Source of the DNA: DASRJW01 sp964567755
GTDB taxonomy: Bacteria; Krumholzibacteriota; Krumholzibacteriia; G020349025
Assembly (NCBI GenBank): GCA_964567755.1
Contig: CAZMNW010000061.1
Span: 31,692-95,691 of the forward strand
Direction of reading: 5' to 3'
DNA length: 64,000 bases
A model generated the notes under the pieces. The model worked only from the letters and a program-made list of their open reading frames with translations. It searched no databases and was not told the origin of the DNA. A program made the position numbers and the translations under genes. Of this stretch, positions 34,426-44,581 are shown piece by piece; positions within the stretch are counted from its first letter, which is position 1, and every line of letters begins with the position of its first letter.

Positions 34426-35742
34426 TCAACGCGCGCGGTAGAGTTCTTTCAGGTCGCCCCAGCCGGTGTCGCGCACCGCGGTGGGATTGCGGCGAATGCG
34501 ATAAATGCTTCCCCCGTAGGAACAAACATAGACCCCATCCGGGCCCGTTTCCATGTCGGTGATGGTGCCGAAGCCACTGCCGATGCGGAAGGCGTTGCGC
34601 TCGGCGACACTGTCGGCGATGCGGTCGGACGTCTCGGGCGTTGGCATGATGAGGCTGGCACGATCTGCGCTCAGCTCGAAGCGATACAGAGTGCCCGTGT
34701 TGTTGTCGCCGACCAAGAGATCCTGCGCGTACTCCGGTCCGAGCACGCCGCCGCGCACGAAGTGCATGGCGGCGACGCCGACCGGCGCGCGCCATGAAAA
34801 CTGCGGATCTTCGTAGCGGGATCCCGTCGCCACCCACAAATCGCCGAGACCTTGCGGATCCTCCGCATCAGGACCCATGATCTGTTCCCAACCGCTGTTG
34901 AAACCCGGGAGCACACGGTTGATCTCGTCGAAGACGGTCGGGCCGTTCTCGGTATCCCAGAGAACGGCGGTCGCGGGGTCGAAGTCGAGGCCGAAGCTGT
35001 TGCGGACCCCGTAGGCATAGACCTTGGCCATGTTGCCGCCGAGGCCGAAGAAGGGGTTGTCCGTGGGTGGGGAGCCATCGTCATTGACGCGAAACAGGAT
35101 CCCGGAATCGTCGGGGGCCGGGCCGGTCGGGTAATTCTCCAACTGGCCGTTGCGATTCAAGTCGCCAACCGCACCGTACAGCATGCCATCGGGCCCGAAG
35201 AGGATGACGCCGCCATCGTGGTTCGGACCCGGCGTGGCCGGCAGCGCCAGGATGAGCGTCGGCGCCGACAGACCGCCTCCATCCCAGACGTAGCGCTCTA
35301 CCCGATGCGCGGCAACGGAGTTCTGGTCCGCATTGTCGATGGCTGTGCTGCTTGCGGAGTAGTAGACGTACACAGAATGGTTGCTCGCAAACGCCGGATG
35401 CAAGGCGATCCCCAGTAAACCCCGCTCGCTACGGCTGTTCACCGCCAGGTCGAGCGCTGTGCCGACGATCATGCTGCCGCGAACGTGCATGACCCGGCCG
35501 GTTGCTTTCTCGCACACAAGGAACTCGAGCGGCTGCGCCGCCAGGCCCGGCAGCAGTGCCATGCTCGTGGGTTCCGCCAACGACGAGACTTGCAGTATGA
35601 CCTCGAGCGCAGGATCGACGACGGTTTGTGCCTGCGCCTTCGCCGCGAACACAGCAAACGCCGCCAAACTCAGGCGAAAAACCCACAGTGTCGAGAACGG
35701 GAAGACACCATGGACGTGATGCGATCGCGTCGGTCGGATCAT
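34426..35742 (-). CDS. exported PQQ-type glucose/sorbosone dehydrogenase beta-propeller
   Basis: A 438-residue protein with a signal sequence (LWVFRLSLAAFAVFAAKAQA). The six-bladed propeller of soluble glucose dehydrogenase is indicated by SRSERGLLGIALHPAF, PGPNHDGGVILFGPDGMLYGAVGD, YAYGVRNSFGLDFDP, WDTENGP and GGSIYRIRRNP. Such enzymes oxidise sugars with PQQ in the periplasm. After the propeller the chain ends GWGDLKELYRAR, the shared tail. The following unit upstream is separated by a strong terminator. Confidence 0.88.
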   Translation of the reverse strand: MIRPTRSHHVHGVFPFSTLWVFRLSLAAFAVFAAKAQAQTVVDPALEVILQVSSLAEPTSMALLPGLAAQPLEFLVCEKATGRVMHVRGSMIVGTALDLAVNSRSERGLLGIALHPAFASNHSVYVYYSASSTAIDNADQNSVAAHRVERYVWDGGGLSAPTLILALPATPGPNHDGGVILFGPDGMLYGAVGDLNRNGQLENYPTGPAPDDSGILFRVNDDGSPPTDNPFFGLGGNMAKVYAYGVRNSFGLDFDPATAVLWDTENGPTVFDEINRVLPGFNSGWEQIMGPDAEDPQGLGDLWVATGSRYEDPQFSWRAPVGVAAMHFVRGGVLGPEYAQDLLVGDNNTGTLYRFELSADRASLIMPTPETSDRIADSVAERNAFRIGSGFGTITDMETGPDGVYVCSYGGSIYRIRRNPTAVRDTGWGDLKELYRAR

Positions 35743-35768
35743 GGTGTGGCGAGTCTAACCAAAACACA

Positions 35769-35801
35769 GCGGCGCGGCCACCGCAGGGTTGGCCGCGCCG
35801 C
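35769..35801 (-). terminator. intrinsic terminator of the secreted-protein gene at 35832
   Basis: GCGGCGCGGCCA/TGGCCGCGCCGC, twelve perfect pairs with a 9-base loop, followed on the minus strand by TGTGTTTTGG. It sits 30 bases after the stop at 35832. Confidence 0.75.
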
Positions 35802-35831
35802 AGCAGGAGGTGTAGCGCCGTTGCGTGCTGG

Positions 35832-36503
35832 CTACTGGTAGAGGTGCTTGATCGTGCTCCAAGTCGCTTCGGTCAGCGCGACGAAGCCACATGAAGTGCC
35901 CGCGCACGTCGCGCTGTTCACGGCCGAAGTGAACGCCGCCGGTTCCTGCCCGCCGAGCGCCGGGTCGCCCTGCTGATAGGTCAAGCACACCTGCGTGAAC
36001 GCAGGCGCATCGCAGAGTTGCACCGAAGGGCACATGAACGATGGGTTGACCGGTGTATCGGTGCGCCGCACCACGAGCTGATGCTCGGTCGTCATCCCGA
36101 GCACGTGCACCGAGCCGAGGAGGACCTTGTCGCCCGCGAGGCCGGTCTGCGTCTGGCAGCTGCCGAACGACAGGTAGAGCCCGCCGCCGCTGCCGTTGTC
36201 CATGGGATCCCCGTTGGAGACGGAGACGCCACCAGCGGGATTCCAGCTGAAGTTGACGCCCGGGGCCGCAGGCTCGACGGACACTTTGAACTCGGCACCG
36301 GTGACCCCGGCCGCCGTCGCGCCGCCGGTGACGGCGAAGATGTACAAGCGGCCATTGCCGGCGGCATTCATGGTGACACAACAGGCCGTGCCGGCGGCGT
36401 CACCGAACGCGCCGATATAGCCATTGTTGGGTGGTGCAGCGGCAGCGCTCCCCACGAGCGCCGAGCACAGGCCCACGAGGGCCAAGAACGACGAGCGAAG
36501 CAT
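35832..36503 (-). CDS. small secreted Cys-containing protein with W-S-x-x-K-x-L-Y tail
   Basis: A 223-residue protein. GGGAGG seven bases before the ATG at 36503, then a signal peptide (SFLALVGLCSALVGSAAA). The mature chain is Gly/Ala/Thr-rich with several cysteines (GTACCVTM, PSFMCPSVQLCDAP, ATCAGTSCGF) that could form disulfides, and a cohesin-like strand pattern (GAEFKVSVEPAAPGV, GDKVLLGSVHVLG). It ends ATWSTIKHLYQ. Function unknown. A strong terminator follows. Confidence 0.78.
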   Translation of the reverse strand: MLRSSFLALVGLCSALVGSAAAAPPNNGYIGAFGDAAGTACCVTMNAAGNGRLYIFAVTGGATAAGVTGAEFKVSVEPAAPGVNFSWNPAGGVSVSNGDPMDNGSGGGLYLSFGSCQTQTGLAGDKVLLGSVHVLGMTTEHQLVVRRTDTPVNPSFMCPSVQLCDAPAFTQVCLTYQQGDPALGGQEPAAFTSAVNSATCAGTSCGFVALTEATWSTIKHLYQ

Positions 36504-36703
36504 CAACGCGACCTCCCTGTCGAACGGACGAGTTTCCAGACGCAGCACGAGCCCGTCGAGCTCGCACTCGACAACTGCTGAACAATCAGCGTGCCGGATG
36601 ACCTCGAGGAATGGGGAGTGACGCGGAGGAATCGAACACCGCGATGAGATCATATGCAGTGAATGCTTTTCGCAGCCGGGGAAGAAGATCGTGCATGGAA
36701 CGG

Positions 36704-36952
36704 TCAGGGCTGGCAGTCGTTGCGCAGCAGGAGCGATAGGCCAAAGACCAGGCGTTGTTCGGCGAAATTCGCCACGGGATCTCCGAAGAAACGATCGTCG
36801 CGGTACTCGAGCCGAATGCCGGCGCGATCCCCCAGAAGGATCCTCGCACCCAGGTGCAGACCGACCGGGAAGCTCCACTCTGAAGCTTCCTGCTCCTGAG
36901 GGTCGGCAACACCAAGGACGTCATCGACAACGACGTTGGTCGTGATCCGGCC
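36704..36952 (-). pseudogene. C-terminal fragment of an outer-membrane beta-barrel gene
   Basis: About 82 residues resembling the last strands of a small outer-membrane barrel: SFPVGLHLGARILLGDRAGI, RLEYRDDRFFGD, and ANFAEQRLVFGLSLLL before the stop. No start codon or signal peptide precedes them in frame; the frame runs on antisense to the fumarase gene. It is probably the remains of a deleted gene. The rest of 36504-37195 holds no recognisable gene. Confidence 0.5.
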
Positions 36953-37195
36953 TTCGCGCTGTCGTGCGTGATGGCCAGGAAGCCGTGGCGCGTTTGATGG
37001 CCGCGAAAGGGGTAAACTAATGGCCAGGTCCGGGCAACCACATTGGGGTTGCCCGCACCGCGGACGGATGGCGCGGTTCACCACCGAATGGCCGCGATCG
37101 CCACCGGATAGTGCCACGTTCGCCGCCGCATGATCGCCACCGGAATGGCGTCGAACGGCGCCGATTCGCTGGTGGTTCGATGAAGGAGCCGCGTC

Positions 37196-38823
<1,628 letters not shown>

Positions 38824-38827
<4 letters not shown>

Positions 38828-39132
38828 GTGGGCGCGCAATCCGGCCCGCGCCGCGTTTGGCACCGACATCGCCTTTGCGAAGATCGCGTCGCGTGGTCTT
38901 GATCGATTGGGATGCAGAGGCGGTGCGGACAGGGGTCGAGACCCTGCGGCGCGCACGCTACGATGCGCGGCTCGTGGTGGCCAAGGCAGCGCCAACCTGC
39001 GCGGGCTCGCGGATCAGCCCCCGGAACGCCGCTCGGCGCGCGCTACCGTTGGTATTCGTGGGCGGTGTGGCCGAGAAGGTGGCACGCACGCGGGCACTGC
39101 TTCCCGATGCGACTTTCACCCGTGGGCACTAG
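38824..39132 (+). CDS. small receiver-like protein, unknown
   Basis: A 102-residue protein overlapping the fumarase stop by four bases. [20 protein letters not shown] at the start and [20 protein letters not shown] at the end resemble small receiver-like proteins, but the middle segment that normally carries the aspartate-containing strand is short and Arg/Ala/Pro-rich. It may be a degenerate receiver or carry an internal deletion. Confidence 0.55.
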
Positions 39133-39216
39133 GGCGGCGACTGGCAGTGGAATCTGCTGGGTGCTGTGCGATCTTCCGAGCTCGGGGAGATCGGCACCAC
39201 ATCTGCGGGTGAGGCG

Positions 39217-39600
39217 CTATGGGTTCAAAGGTTGAGGGTGGTCGGCGTCCGGGGCTTCGCGCACGATGACAAGAATGGCGTCGTGGGGGACGACGAAATA
39301 ATTCCGGCCTTCGAATGTGATGTCGACACTGGCCTTGCGGAAGAACAGCGCATAGTCCCCGACGCGGGCTTGCATGGGCATGTAACGCGGCTCGCGTCGT
39401 TGGCGTTTCCAGGGCTCCGTGTCGGTTTCGTCGAGGGGTCCTACGGGCACGCCAGGACCGAGCGCCACGACCCTGCCGCCCTGCACGGCGCGGGAATCCA
39501 CGGCGGTTTGCGGCAGGTAGAGTCCGACGCGAGTGCGTTCCTCGCCGACCTCAGGTTCGACGAGGACACGGTCGCCGACGACGATGAGTTCTTTCTTCAG
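39217..39600 (-). CDS. GroES-like co-chaperonin-fold protein with apparent CTG start
   Basis: A 127-residue protein. The frame opens with KKELIVVGDRVLVEPEVGEE, TRVGLYLPQTAVDSRAVQGG and RVVALGPG, a standard GroES N terminus, and continues with ARVGDYALFFRKASVDITFE and HDAILVIV, the GroES C-terminal strands. Between an in-frame TAA and the first GroES residues there is no ATG, GTG or TTG. A CTG at 39600 has AGGAGG five bases upstream and is the likely start. An internal GTG at 39501 would delete half the fold. About 20 residues are inserted in the middle (DETDTEPWKRQRREPRYM) and a tail is added. No groEL is present, so this is a stand-alone paralog. Confidence 0.82.
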   Translation of the reverse strand: MKKELIVVGDRVLVEPEVGEERTRVGLYLPQTAVDSRAVQGGRVVALGPGVPVGPLDETDTEPWKRQRREPRYMPMQARVGDYALFFRKASVDITFEGRNYFVVPHDAILVIVREAPDADHPQPLNP

Positions 39601-39632
39601 TGCAGCCTCCTCGACGAAACGACGTTCGGAAC

Positions 39633-39638
39633 ATTATA
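39633..39638 (-). promoter_or_regulatory. possible -10 box of the GroES-like gene
   Basis: A perfect TATAAT on the minus strand 33 bases before the CTG start, in an AT-rich island. No -35 box is recognisable at the right distance. Confidence 0.4.
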
Positions 39639-39730
39639 AATGGTGCACTCCGCCCCGGGGGCCTGGAGGCGGCGGAAAAACAGCGGGAAAGTCGCTTCCC
39701 ACGCGGGTTTGCGGGTGGTATCGTGCGGCT

Positions 39731-41062
39731 ATGAGACGGCACGACCTTCTCGGCAGAGGGACGCGGATCGCGGCGGCGGGATGTGCGCTCGCTAGTTTCG
39801 TGCTCTGCGCGACGGCTACTGCGCAAACGGTCACGCCCATCGCCACCATCCAGGCCAACCCATTATCGTTCGATGGCCAAGTCGTCACCATCGAGGGGCA
39901 AATCTTCATCCCAGCCAACTACCGCCGTCCTCCCGGGGATTATGCCGGATATATCCAGGATAGCTCAGGCCGAGGACTGCAGCTGTTCCGCGAGGGCGCC
40001 GATAACGCCTTGCTGTTCGACATCGGCAACATCGTGCGCGTGACTGGAACCGTGGACGTCTTCTTCTCGACGACTGAGGTCCGGATGCTGACCAGCGTCG
40101 TGTTGCAGAGCAGCGGCAACATGCCATTGCAACCACAGCGTTTGAGCACGGCCGCGGCCAACAGCCCTGGTTGGGAAGGCACCTTCATCGAGGTCACGGG
40201 AACGATCACGAACACGGCGACAACACCCACTTCCAACCCTCCGGCGCTCAACTACACTGTCAACGATGGAAGCGGTGCCACTGTCGTACGGGTCGTCAAC
40301 ACTGTGCCAGCCGGACCGTTCACGATCGGACAGAGGATCACCGGACGTGGCGCTGGCTCGGAGTTCTCGGGCTCATTTCAGCTCCTCGTCGGCCGGTCGT
40401 TGGACGTGTTCGTCGCCTCGGTCGACACTCTGCCCCCGACGTTCGCCAGCGTCACCGCACCGAGAGCCAACGAGGTGCTGGTGGAATTCAACAAGCCCGT
40501 CACCGCCGCCACCGCCGAGGTGGAAGGCAACTACGAGGTGTTCGAGGCAGCAACGCCTTCGAACACTATTGCGGTGACGAATGCGCTGCTGGGGTCCGGT
40601 GGCCAGAGCGTGACACTGACACTCGCGAGCAGTCTCGTGTCCGGTGTCACTTACTCGCTTCGTGTCAACAACGTGCAGGACCCGGCCGGGAACACCATCG
40701 CTCCCAACAGCATACAGTCCTTCAGCTTCACGCTGCTGGCGCTCAGCGGGCCACCCTTCACTTTCGTGCCGACGCTCGGGGAAACCTATCCGATCGAGGT
40801 CACCGTTTCTCCCGACGTAGCCGCCAGCAGCGAGATTCTGTTGCGTGTGTTCGATCTACAAGGCCACTTGCGCCGGACGTTGGCCGATACACGCAACAAT
40901 TCTCCGGTACAACGGGTCGTGCGCTGGAACGGGCGCGACGAGGCCACGGATCTCGTGCCCGCAGGGACCTACGTCGTGCACTTGGTGGTCACGAACGTGA
41001 CGACAGGCGGGCGCGAAACGCTACAGATGCCGGTGGTCGTGGCATCACGCCTGAATCGCTAG
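39731..41062 (+). CDS. secreted OB-fold / Ig-like protein with C-terminal FlgD-like domain
   Basis: A 443-residue protein from the ATG at 39731, with signal peptide (GCALASFVLCATATAQ). Residues 30-230 look like two OB-fold units of the type found with extracellular nucleases (FDGQVVTIEGQIFIPANY, YAGYIQDSSGRGLQLF, VRVTGTVDVFF; WEGTFIEVTGTITNTAT). Residues 240-340 form an Ig-like unit (NEVLVEFNKPVTAATAEVEG). The end is a FlgD-like domain (LLRVFDLQGHLRRTL, VVRWNGRDEATDLVPAGTYV). It heads a run of tightly packed plus-strand genes. Confidence 0.8.
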   Translation: MRRHDLLGRGTRIAAAGCALASFVLCATATAQTVTPIATIQANPLSFDGQVVTIEGQIFIPANYRRPPGDYAGYIQDSSGRGLQLFREGADNALLFDIGNIVRVTGTVDVFFSTTEVRMLTSVVLQSSGNMPLQPQRLSTAAANSPGWEGTFIEVTGTITNTATTPTSNPPALNYTVNDGSGATVVRVVNTVPAGPFTIGQRITGRGAGSEFSGSFQLLVGRSLDVFVASVDTLPPTFASVTAPRANEVLVEFNKPVTAATAEVEGNYEVFEAATPSNTIAVTNALLGSGGQSVTLTLASSLVSGVTYSLRVNNVQDPAGNTIAPNSIQSFSFTLLALSGPPFTFVPTLGETYPIEVTVSPDVAASSEILLRVFDLQGHLRRTLADTRNNSPVQRVVRWNGRDEATDLVPAGTYVVHLVVTNVTTGGRETLQMPVVVASRLNR

Positions 41063-41075
41063 GAGCCGAGGTCCG

Positions 41076-42008
41076 ATGAGCGCTCCACGGCCGACGAATC
41101 AGAAGCGGATCCTCGCGGCGGCGTTGGTTTTTCTCGCCGTGTGGACTCGACCCGGGTGGGCGTTGTTCGACGACCTAGCGCCAAGCGCGCGCGCCCGCGG
41201 TCTGGGCTTGGCGATGACTTCCTTCGCCGACGATGCATGGGCGGCGTACTACAACCCGGCGATGTTGACGCGCTTGACGTTCTTCGAGGCGGGAGTCGCG
41301 ACGGCGCAGCCGAACGGCGCCGGTTTCAATCGCTTGACGACAATGGCGGTGGCGTCGCCATTGCAGCGCATCGGTGGTCTCGCCTTCGGCTGGCGGAACT
41401 ACGCAGTGGAACACGGCGACACGGATCTGCTGAGCGAGAACACGCTATCGTTCTCGCACGGGTTCAAGCTCTTTGGCGACGCCAGCACCTCCGCTGCATT
41501 CGGCTGGACGCTCAACCTGTTCCACGCCGACTTCGCTCCCACGGTGGGCAGCGGCGACGGCACCGACGGCCTTGTGCCTGGCTCGGCGTGGGCCGCCGGT
41601 CTCGACATCGCGGCCGTCGTCACCGTCTTCGAGCGCACTTATGTCGGCTTTCTGGCGCGCAATCTCAACGCCCCCACGATCGGTGACGATGCCGAGGAGC
41701 TACGCCGGCAAGTGAACTTGGGGATCTCCTATCGTCCGTATCCGGGCGTCACCACGGCCTTCGACGTCACCAACGGTTTGGGTGAGGAGTTCCGCATCCT
41801 GGGCGGACTCGAGTTCGAGATCGTGCCGCAGCTGCAGCTGCGCTTCGGCCTGGAAACGGAACCGAGCAAAGTGAGCGGTGGGCTCTCGGTGCATTTGCCG
41901 AAGGTGAGCTTCGACTACGGTTTCGGCACTGGCGGCGGCGTTCTCGACGGCACGCACCAGTTCGCCGTGCGCACCCGGCTCGATCTGTTCGGGGAGGCCA
42001 CGCCGTGA
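41076..42008 (+). CDS. PorV/PorQ-like outer-membrane protein
   Basis: A 310-residue protein with a signal peptide ending before ALFDDLAPS. SARARGLGLAMTSFADDAWAAYYNPAML is the characteristic N-terminal block of the PorV/PorQ family (FadL-like small barrels). Further strands alternate to a C-terminal QFAVRTRLDLF. In Bacteroidetes PorV escorts secreted proteins, but no type IX machinery is seen here. It overlaps the next gene by four bases. Confidence 0.85.
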   Translation: MSAPRPTNQKRILAAALVFLAVWTRPGWALFDDLAPSARARGLGLAMTSFADDAWAAYYNPAMLTRLTFFEAGVATAQPNGAGFNRLTTMAVASPLQRIGGLAFGWRNYAVEHGDTDLLSENTLSFSHGFKLFGDASTSAAFGWTLNLFHADFAPTVGSGDGTDGLVPGSAWAAGLDIAAVVTVFERTYVGFLARNLNAPTIGDDAEELRRQVNLGISYRPYPGVTTAFDVTNGLGEEFRILGGLEFEIVPQLQLRFGLETEPSKVSGGLSVHLPKVSFDYGFGTGGGVLDGTHQFAVRTRLDLFGEATP

Positions 42009-44569
42009 CACGGCGGTGCTGCCGGCGGTTTGATTCCACCCCCGGCACGGGAGCGCGGCCGGGGTTCCGTCGCGTCGTCTTCGCCGCGCTGCTCGGCACT
42101 CTGGCCACGGTGGCTTTTGCACAGGACGAAAACACCAAGCTCGATCTCAATCGCGCCACGTTGCAAGAGCTCGAAGCGTTGCCCATTCCACCCGCAGTGG
42201 CGCACGAGATCTACGAGCACCGTGTCTACCGTGGCTACTTCCGCTCGCTCTACGATCTCACCCAGATCGAGAGTGTGACAGCGGAAATCCTGCGCACGCT
42301 GGCACCGCTCGTCGCCACCATGCCGCCGCCCGAGAAACCCGATTGGGTGCAGCGTTACGAAGACAGCTATCGCCAGATCCAGAACTTCCTGAGCCAGGAA
42401 GGCGCGCGCGAAGAGCTTGCCGACGAGTATTTCGACCAACTCCGTGACCCGGTGAATGTCAACCGTCTCGATCTGTTCCAGCTCCAGAGCTATCAGAACG
42501 TCTCCCCCGTCGATGCCGTCGCCATCGTGCGCGGGCGCGAAAGCGCCAGCCGCATCGAGAACGACCGCCAGTTGCGCGCCATCGACGGGTTGAGCTACTG
42601 GGGGTTTCGCAACCTGCGCGATTACGTCGTCTACGAGGATCCCCAGGAGCGCCACGAAGTGCACGGTGACTTGCAGTTCGTGAGCTACAACACACCGTAT
42701 TTGCTCGACGACCGCGACATCCTGCTCGAGTACATCCCTACCGCGGACATTCCGGCCGTGGATCATGACTTCGACAACACCACGGGCTGGGGCATCCGCA
42801 AGCTCGATGCCGCCACTCCTGCCGTGCTGGCCAAACTGCGCCTGCGCCTGGGGAAGTCGTGGAAAGCCGGCATCATGACGTTCCGCGACGTCGGCGAAGA
42901 GGATTTCGACGAGACGCTCAAGGGCTACGCGAGCTGGGAAAACATGCGCAGCCAGCGCAACGTCCGTCTCGACAAGGTCGTGGCCGGCAGCTTCCGCGTC
43001 GCCTTCGGTCAAGGCGTGGTCATGGACAACAGCGATTACTTCCTCACGCGCAAGACCGGCACCGGCTACAACAAGCGCCCCACCGGAATCCTGGGTGATC
43101 TGTCGCGCTCGCACGAGTTCTCCTTGCGCGGCGTGGCGGCGCAGGCACGCGCCGGGCCCGTGCGTGCCACCGGCTTCTACTCGGACGCGCGCAAGGACGG
43201 GATGCTCAACCCGGACGGCACCATCAACAAGTACGTGGTCATGAACCCGCGCTTCAGCGAGGCAGAGCTGCAACGGATGGGTGCGCTGTCGGATCCGGCG
43301 GCCGGCGGCTTCGGTCTCCGGCGCGATGCCTTTCGCGAGACACTGGTTGGCGGGCTGTTGCAGACCAAACTCTGGACCGGAACCCACGTCGGCGTTTCCG
43401 GTTGGGAGGCGCGTTACGACACGCGCTGGGATCCGAATGTCGGCACTATCGTCAATCGCACCGATCTGTTGCAAGCACGCGACTCGGAGCTCTACGCCGC
43501 CTACGACTCGCGCAATCTCGGCGACTTCCGCCGCATCATCGGCGCCGAGTTCCAAACCGTGTACGAGAACTTCGTCCTGCAAGGCGAATACGGCAAACTG
43601 GACAGCAATCCCGCCACCGGGCTGGATGGCCTTCTCGGCAGCGCCCCCGAAGCGTATGTGATCAACGCCTACGTTCAATACTCCGACCTCAACCTGCAGG
43701 CTCTCTGGCGAGATTACGACGTCGGCTATGACAATCCTTATTCGCGCGCGTTCAGCGAGGATTCACGCTACGAGCAGACGTTGGTCGAAGATCCCTTTCG
43801 GCTGGAGAACCCCTTGCTCTCCTGGCTGGCCGAGACCACGCCGCAGCCCAAGGCGGAGCGCGGCCTCTTCCTCGGCGCGCGCTATCGCCTGACGCGCAAC
43901 TTCCAGATCACCGGTCTCGAATTCGACCAGTGGACGCGCGAGGCCGACGGCCAAGCTCTGCGTCGCTATACGCTGCGGCTCGAGTACGCGCCGGTCTGGC
44001 CGTTACGCTTCCGTTTGCGCCAGCGCGTCAGCAGTCGCGGTGAAGGCCTCGCCCTGGACGTGCGCGCGTTCGAAGGCTGGGACACGCGGCTCGAGACGCG
44101 CGTGCGCCTGAGCGAGTACGACGAGCTGGGGTTTCTCTACAGCATCGCCAACACCGAGTTCGTGTCACGGCCGCGGCTGTCGGGAGTGGTGATTCCCGAA
44201 CTCGAATTGCGTACCCCCTTGGGCCAGGCGGCCAGCCCGGCGCAGGCCATCCAGGGATTCCTCACCCACAACATCAACGATCGTTTGGCGTTCACGGTGA
44301 GCACCGAGATCTACGACGGGTTCCTATGGAACTACGAGGACAACGAGTTCGTCGTCCTCGACGATGTCGGCTTTCGCAATTGGTTCCTGGTGCGGAGCCG
44401 CCTGAGTGACTCGCTGATCTTTCGTTTCAAGATCACGCACGACCGCAACTTGACACGTCACAACATCGACGTGCGGGATTTCGAAGCTCCCGTCGGAGCC
44501 GAGTTCGAGGGCACGGACACGCGCAGCGCCCAGACGGCATTTCGCCTGCAGCTGGACTACGCTTTCTAG
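42005..44569 (+). CDS. helix-hairpin-helix (ComEA-like) outer-membrane barrel protein
   Basis: An 854-residue protein, GTG start overlapping the PorV-like stop. After a signal sequence (FAALLGTLATVAFAQ) come two HhH units: KLDLNRATLQELEALPIPPA with FRSLYDLTQIE (about 42-100), and NVNRLDLFQLQSYQNVSPVD with LRAIDGLSYWGF (about 145-205). HhH pairs bind double-stranded DNA without sequence preference, as in ComEA. Residues from about 215 to the terminal LQLDYAF have the alternating pattern of a large barrel, with YEDSYRQIQNFLSQ between the HhH units. This layout is common in FCB-type outer membranes and its role is not established. Confidence 0.82.
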   Translation: MTRRCCRRFDSTPGTGARPGFRRVVFAALLGTLATVAFAQDENTKLDLNRATLQELEALPIPPAVAHEIYEHRVYRGYFRSLYDLTQIESVTAEILRTLAPLVATMPPPEKPDWVQRYEDSYRQIQNFLSQEGAREELADEYFDQLRDPVNVNRLDLFQLQSYQNVSPVDAVAIVRGRESASRIENDRQLRAIDGLSYWGFRNLRDYVVYEDPQERHEVHGDLQFVSYNTPYLLDDRDILLEYIPTADIPAVDHDFDNTTGWGIRKLDAATPAVLAKLRLRLGKSWKAGIMTFRDVGEEDFDETLKGYASWENMRSQRNVRLDKVVAGSFRVAFGQGVVMDNSDYFLTRKTGTGYNKRPTGILGDLSRSHEFSLRGVAAQARAGPVRATGFYSDARKDGMLNPDGTINKYVVMNPRFSEAELQRMGALSDPAAGGFGLRRDAFRETLVGGLLQTKLWTGTHVGVSGWEARYDTRWDPNVGTIVNRTDLLQARDSELYAAYDSRNLGDFRRIIGAEFQTVYENFVLQGEYGKLDSNPATGLDGLLGSAPEAYVINAYVQYSDLNLQALWRDYDVGYDNPYSRAFSEDSRYEQTLVEDPFRLENPLLSWLAETTPQPKAERGLFLGARYRLTRNFQITGLEFDQWTREADGQALRRYTLRLEYAPVWPLRFRLRQRVSSRGEGLALDVRAFEGWDTRLETRVRLSEYDELGFLYSIANTEFVSRPRLSGVVIPELELRTPLGQAASPAQAIQGFLTHNINDRLAFTVSTEIYDGFLWNYEDNEFVVLDDVGFRNWFLVRSRLSDSLIFRFKITHDRNLTRHNIDVRDFEAPVGAEFEGTDTRSAQTAFRLQLDYAF

Positions 44570-44581
44570 GGGTGATCGAGC

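Noticed and set aside
36586..37041. 151-codon minus-strand frame in the gap before fumarase
   Set aside because: Ser/Arg-rich without similarity; the barrel remnant lies in another frame of the same strand.
41915..43678. 587-codon minus-strand frame opposite the HhH barrel gene
   Set aside because: Shadow of the plus-strand gene with signal peptide, HhH motifs and coupled start.
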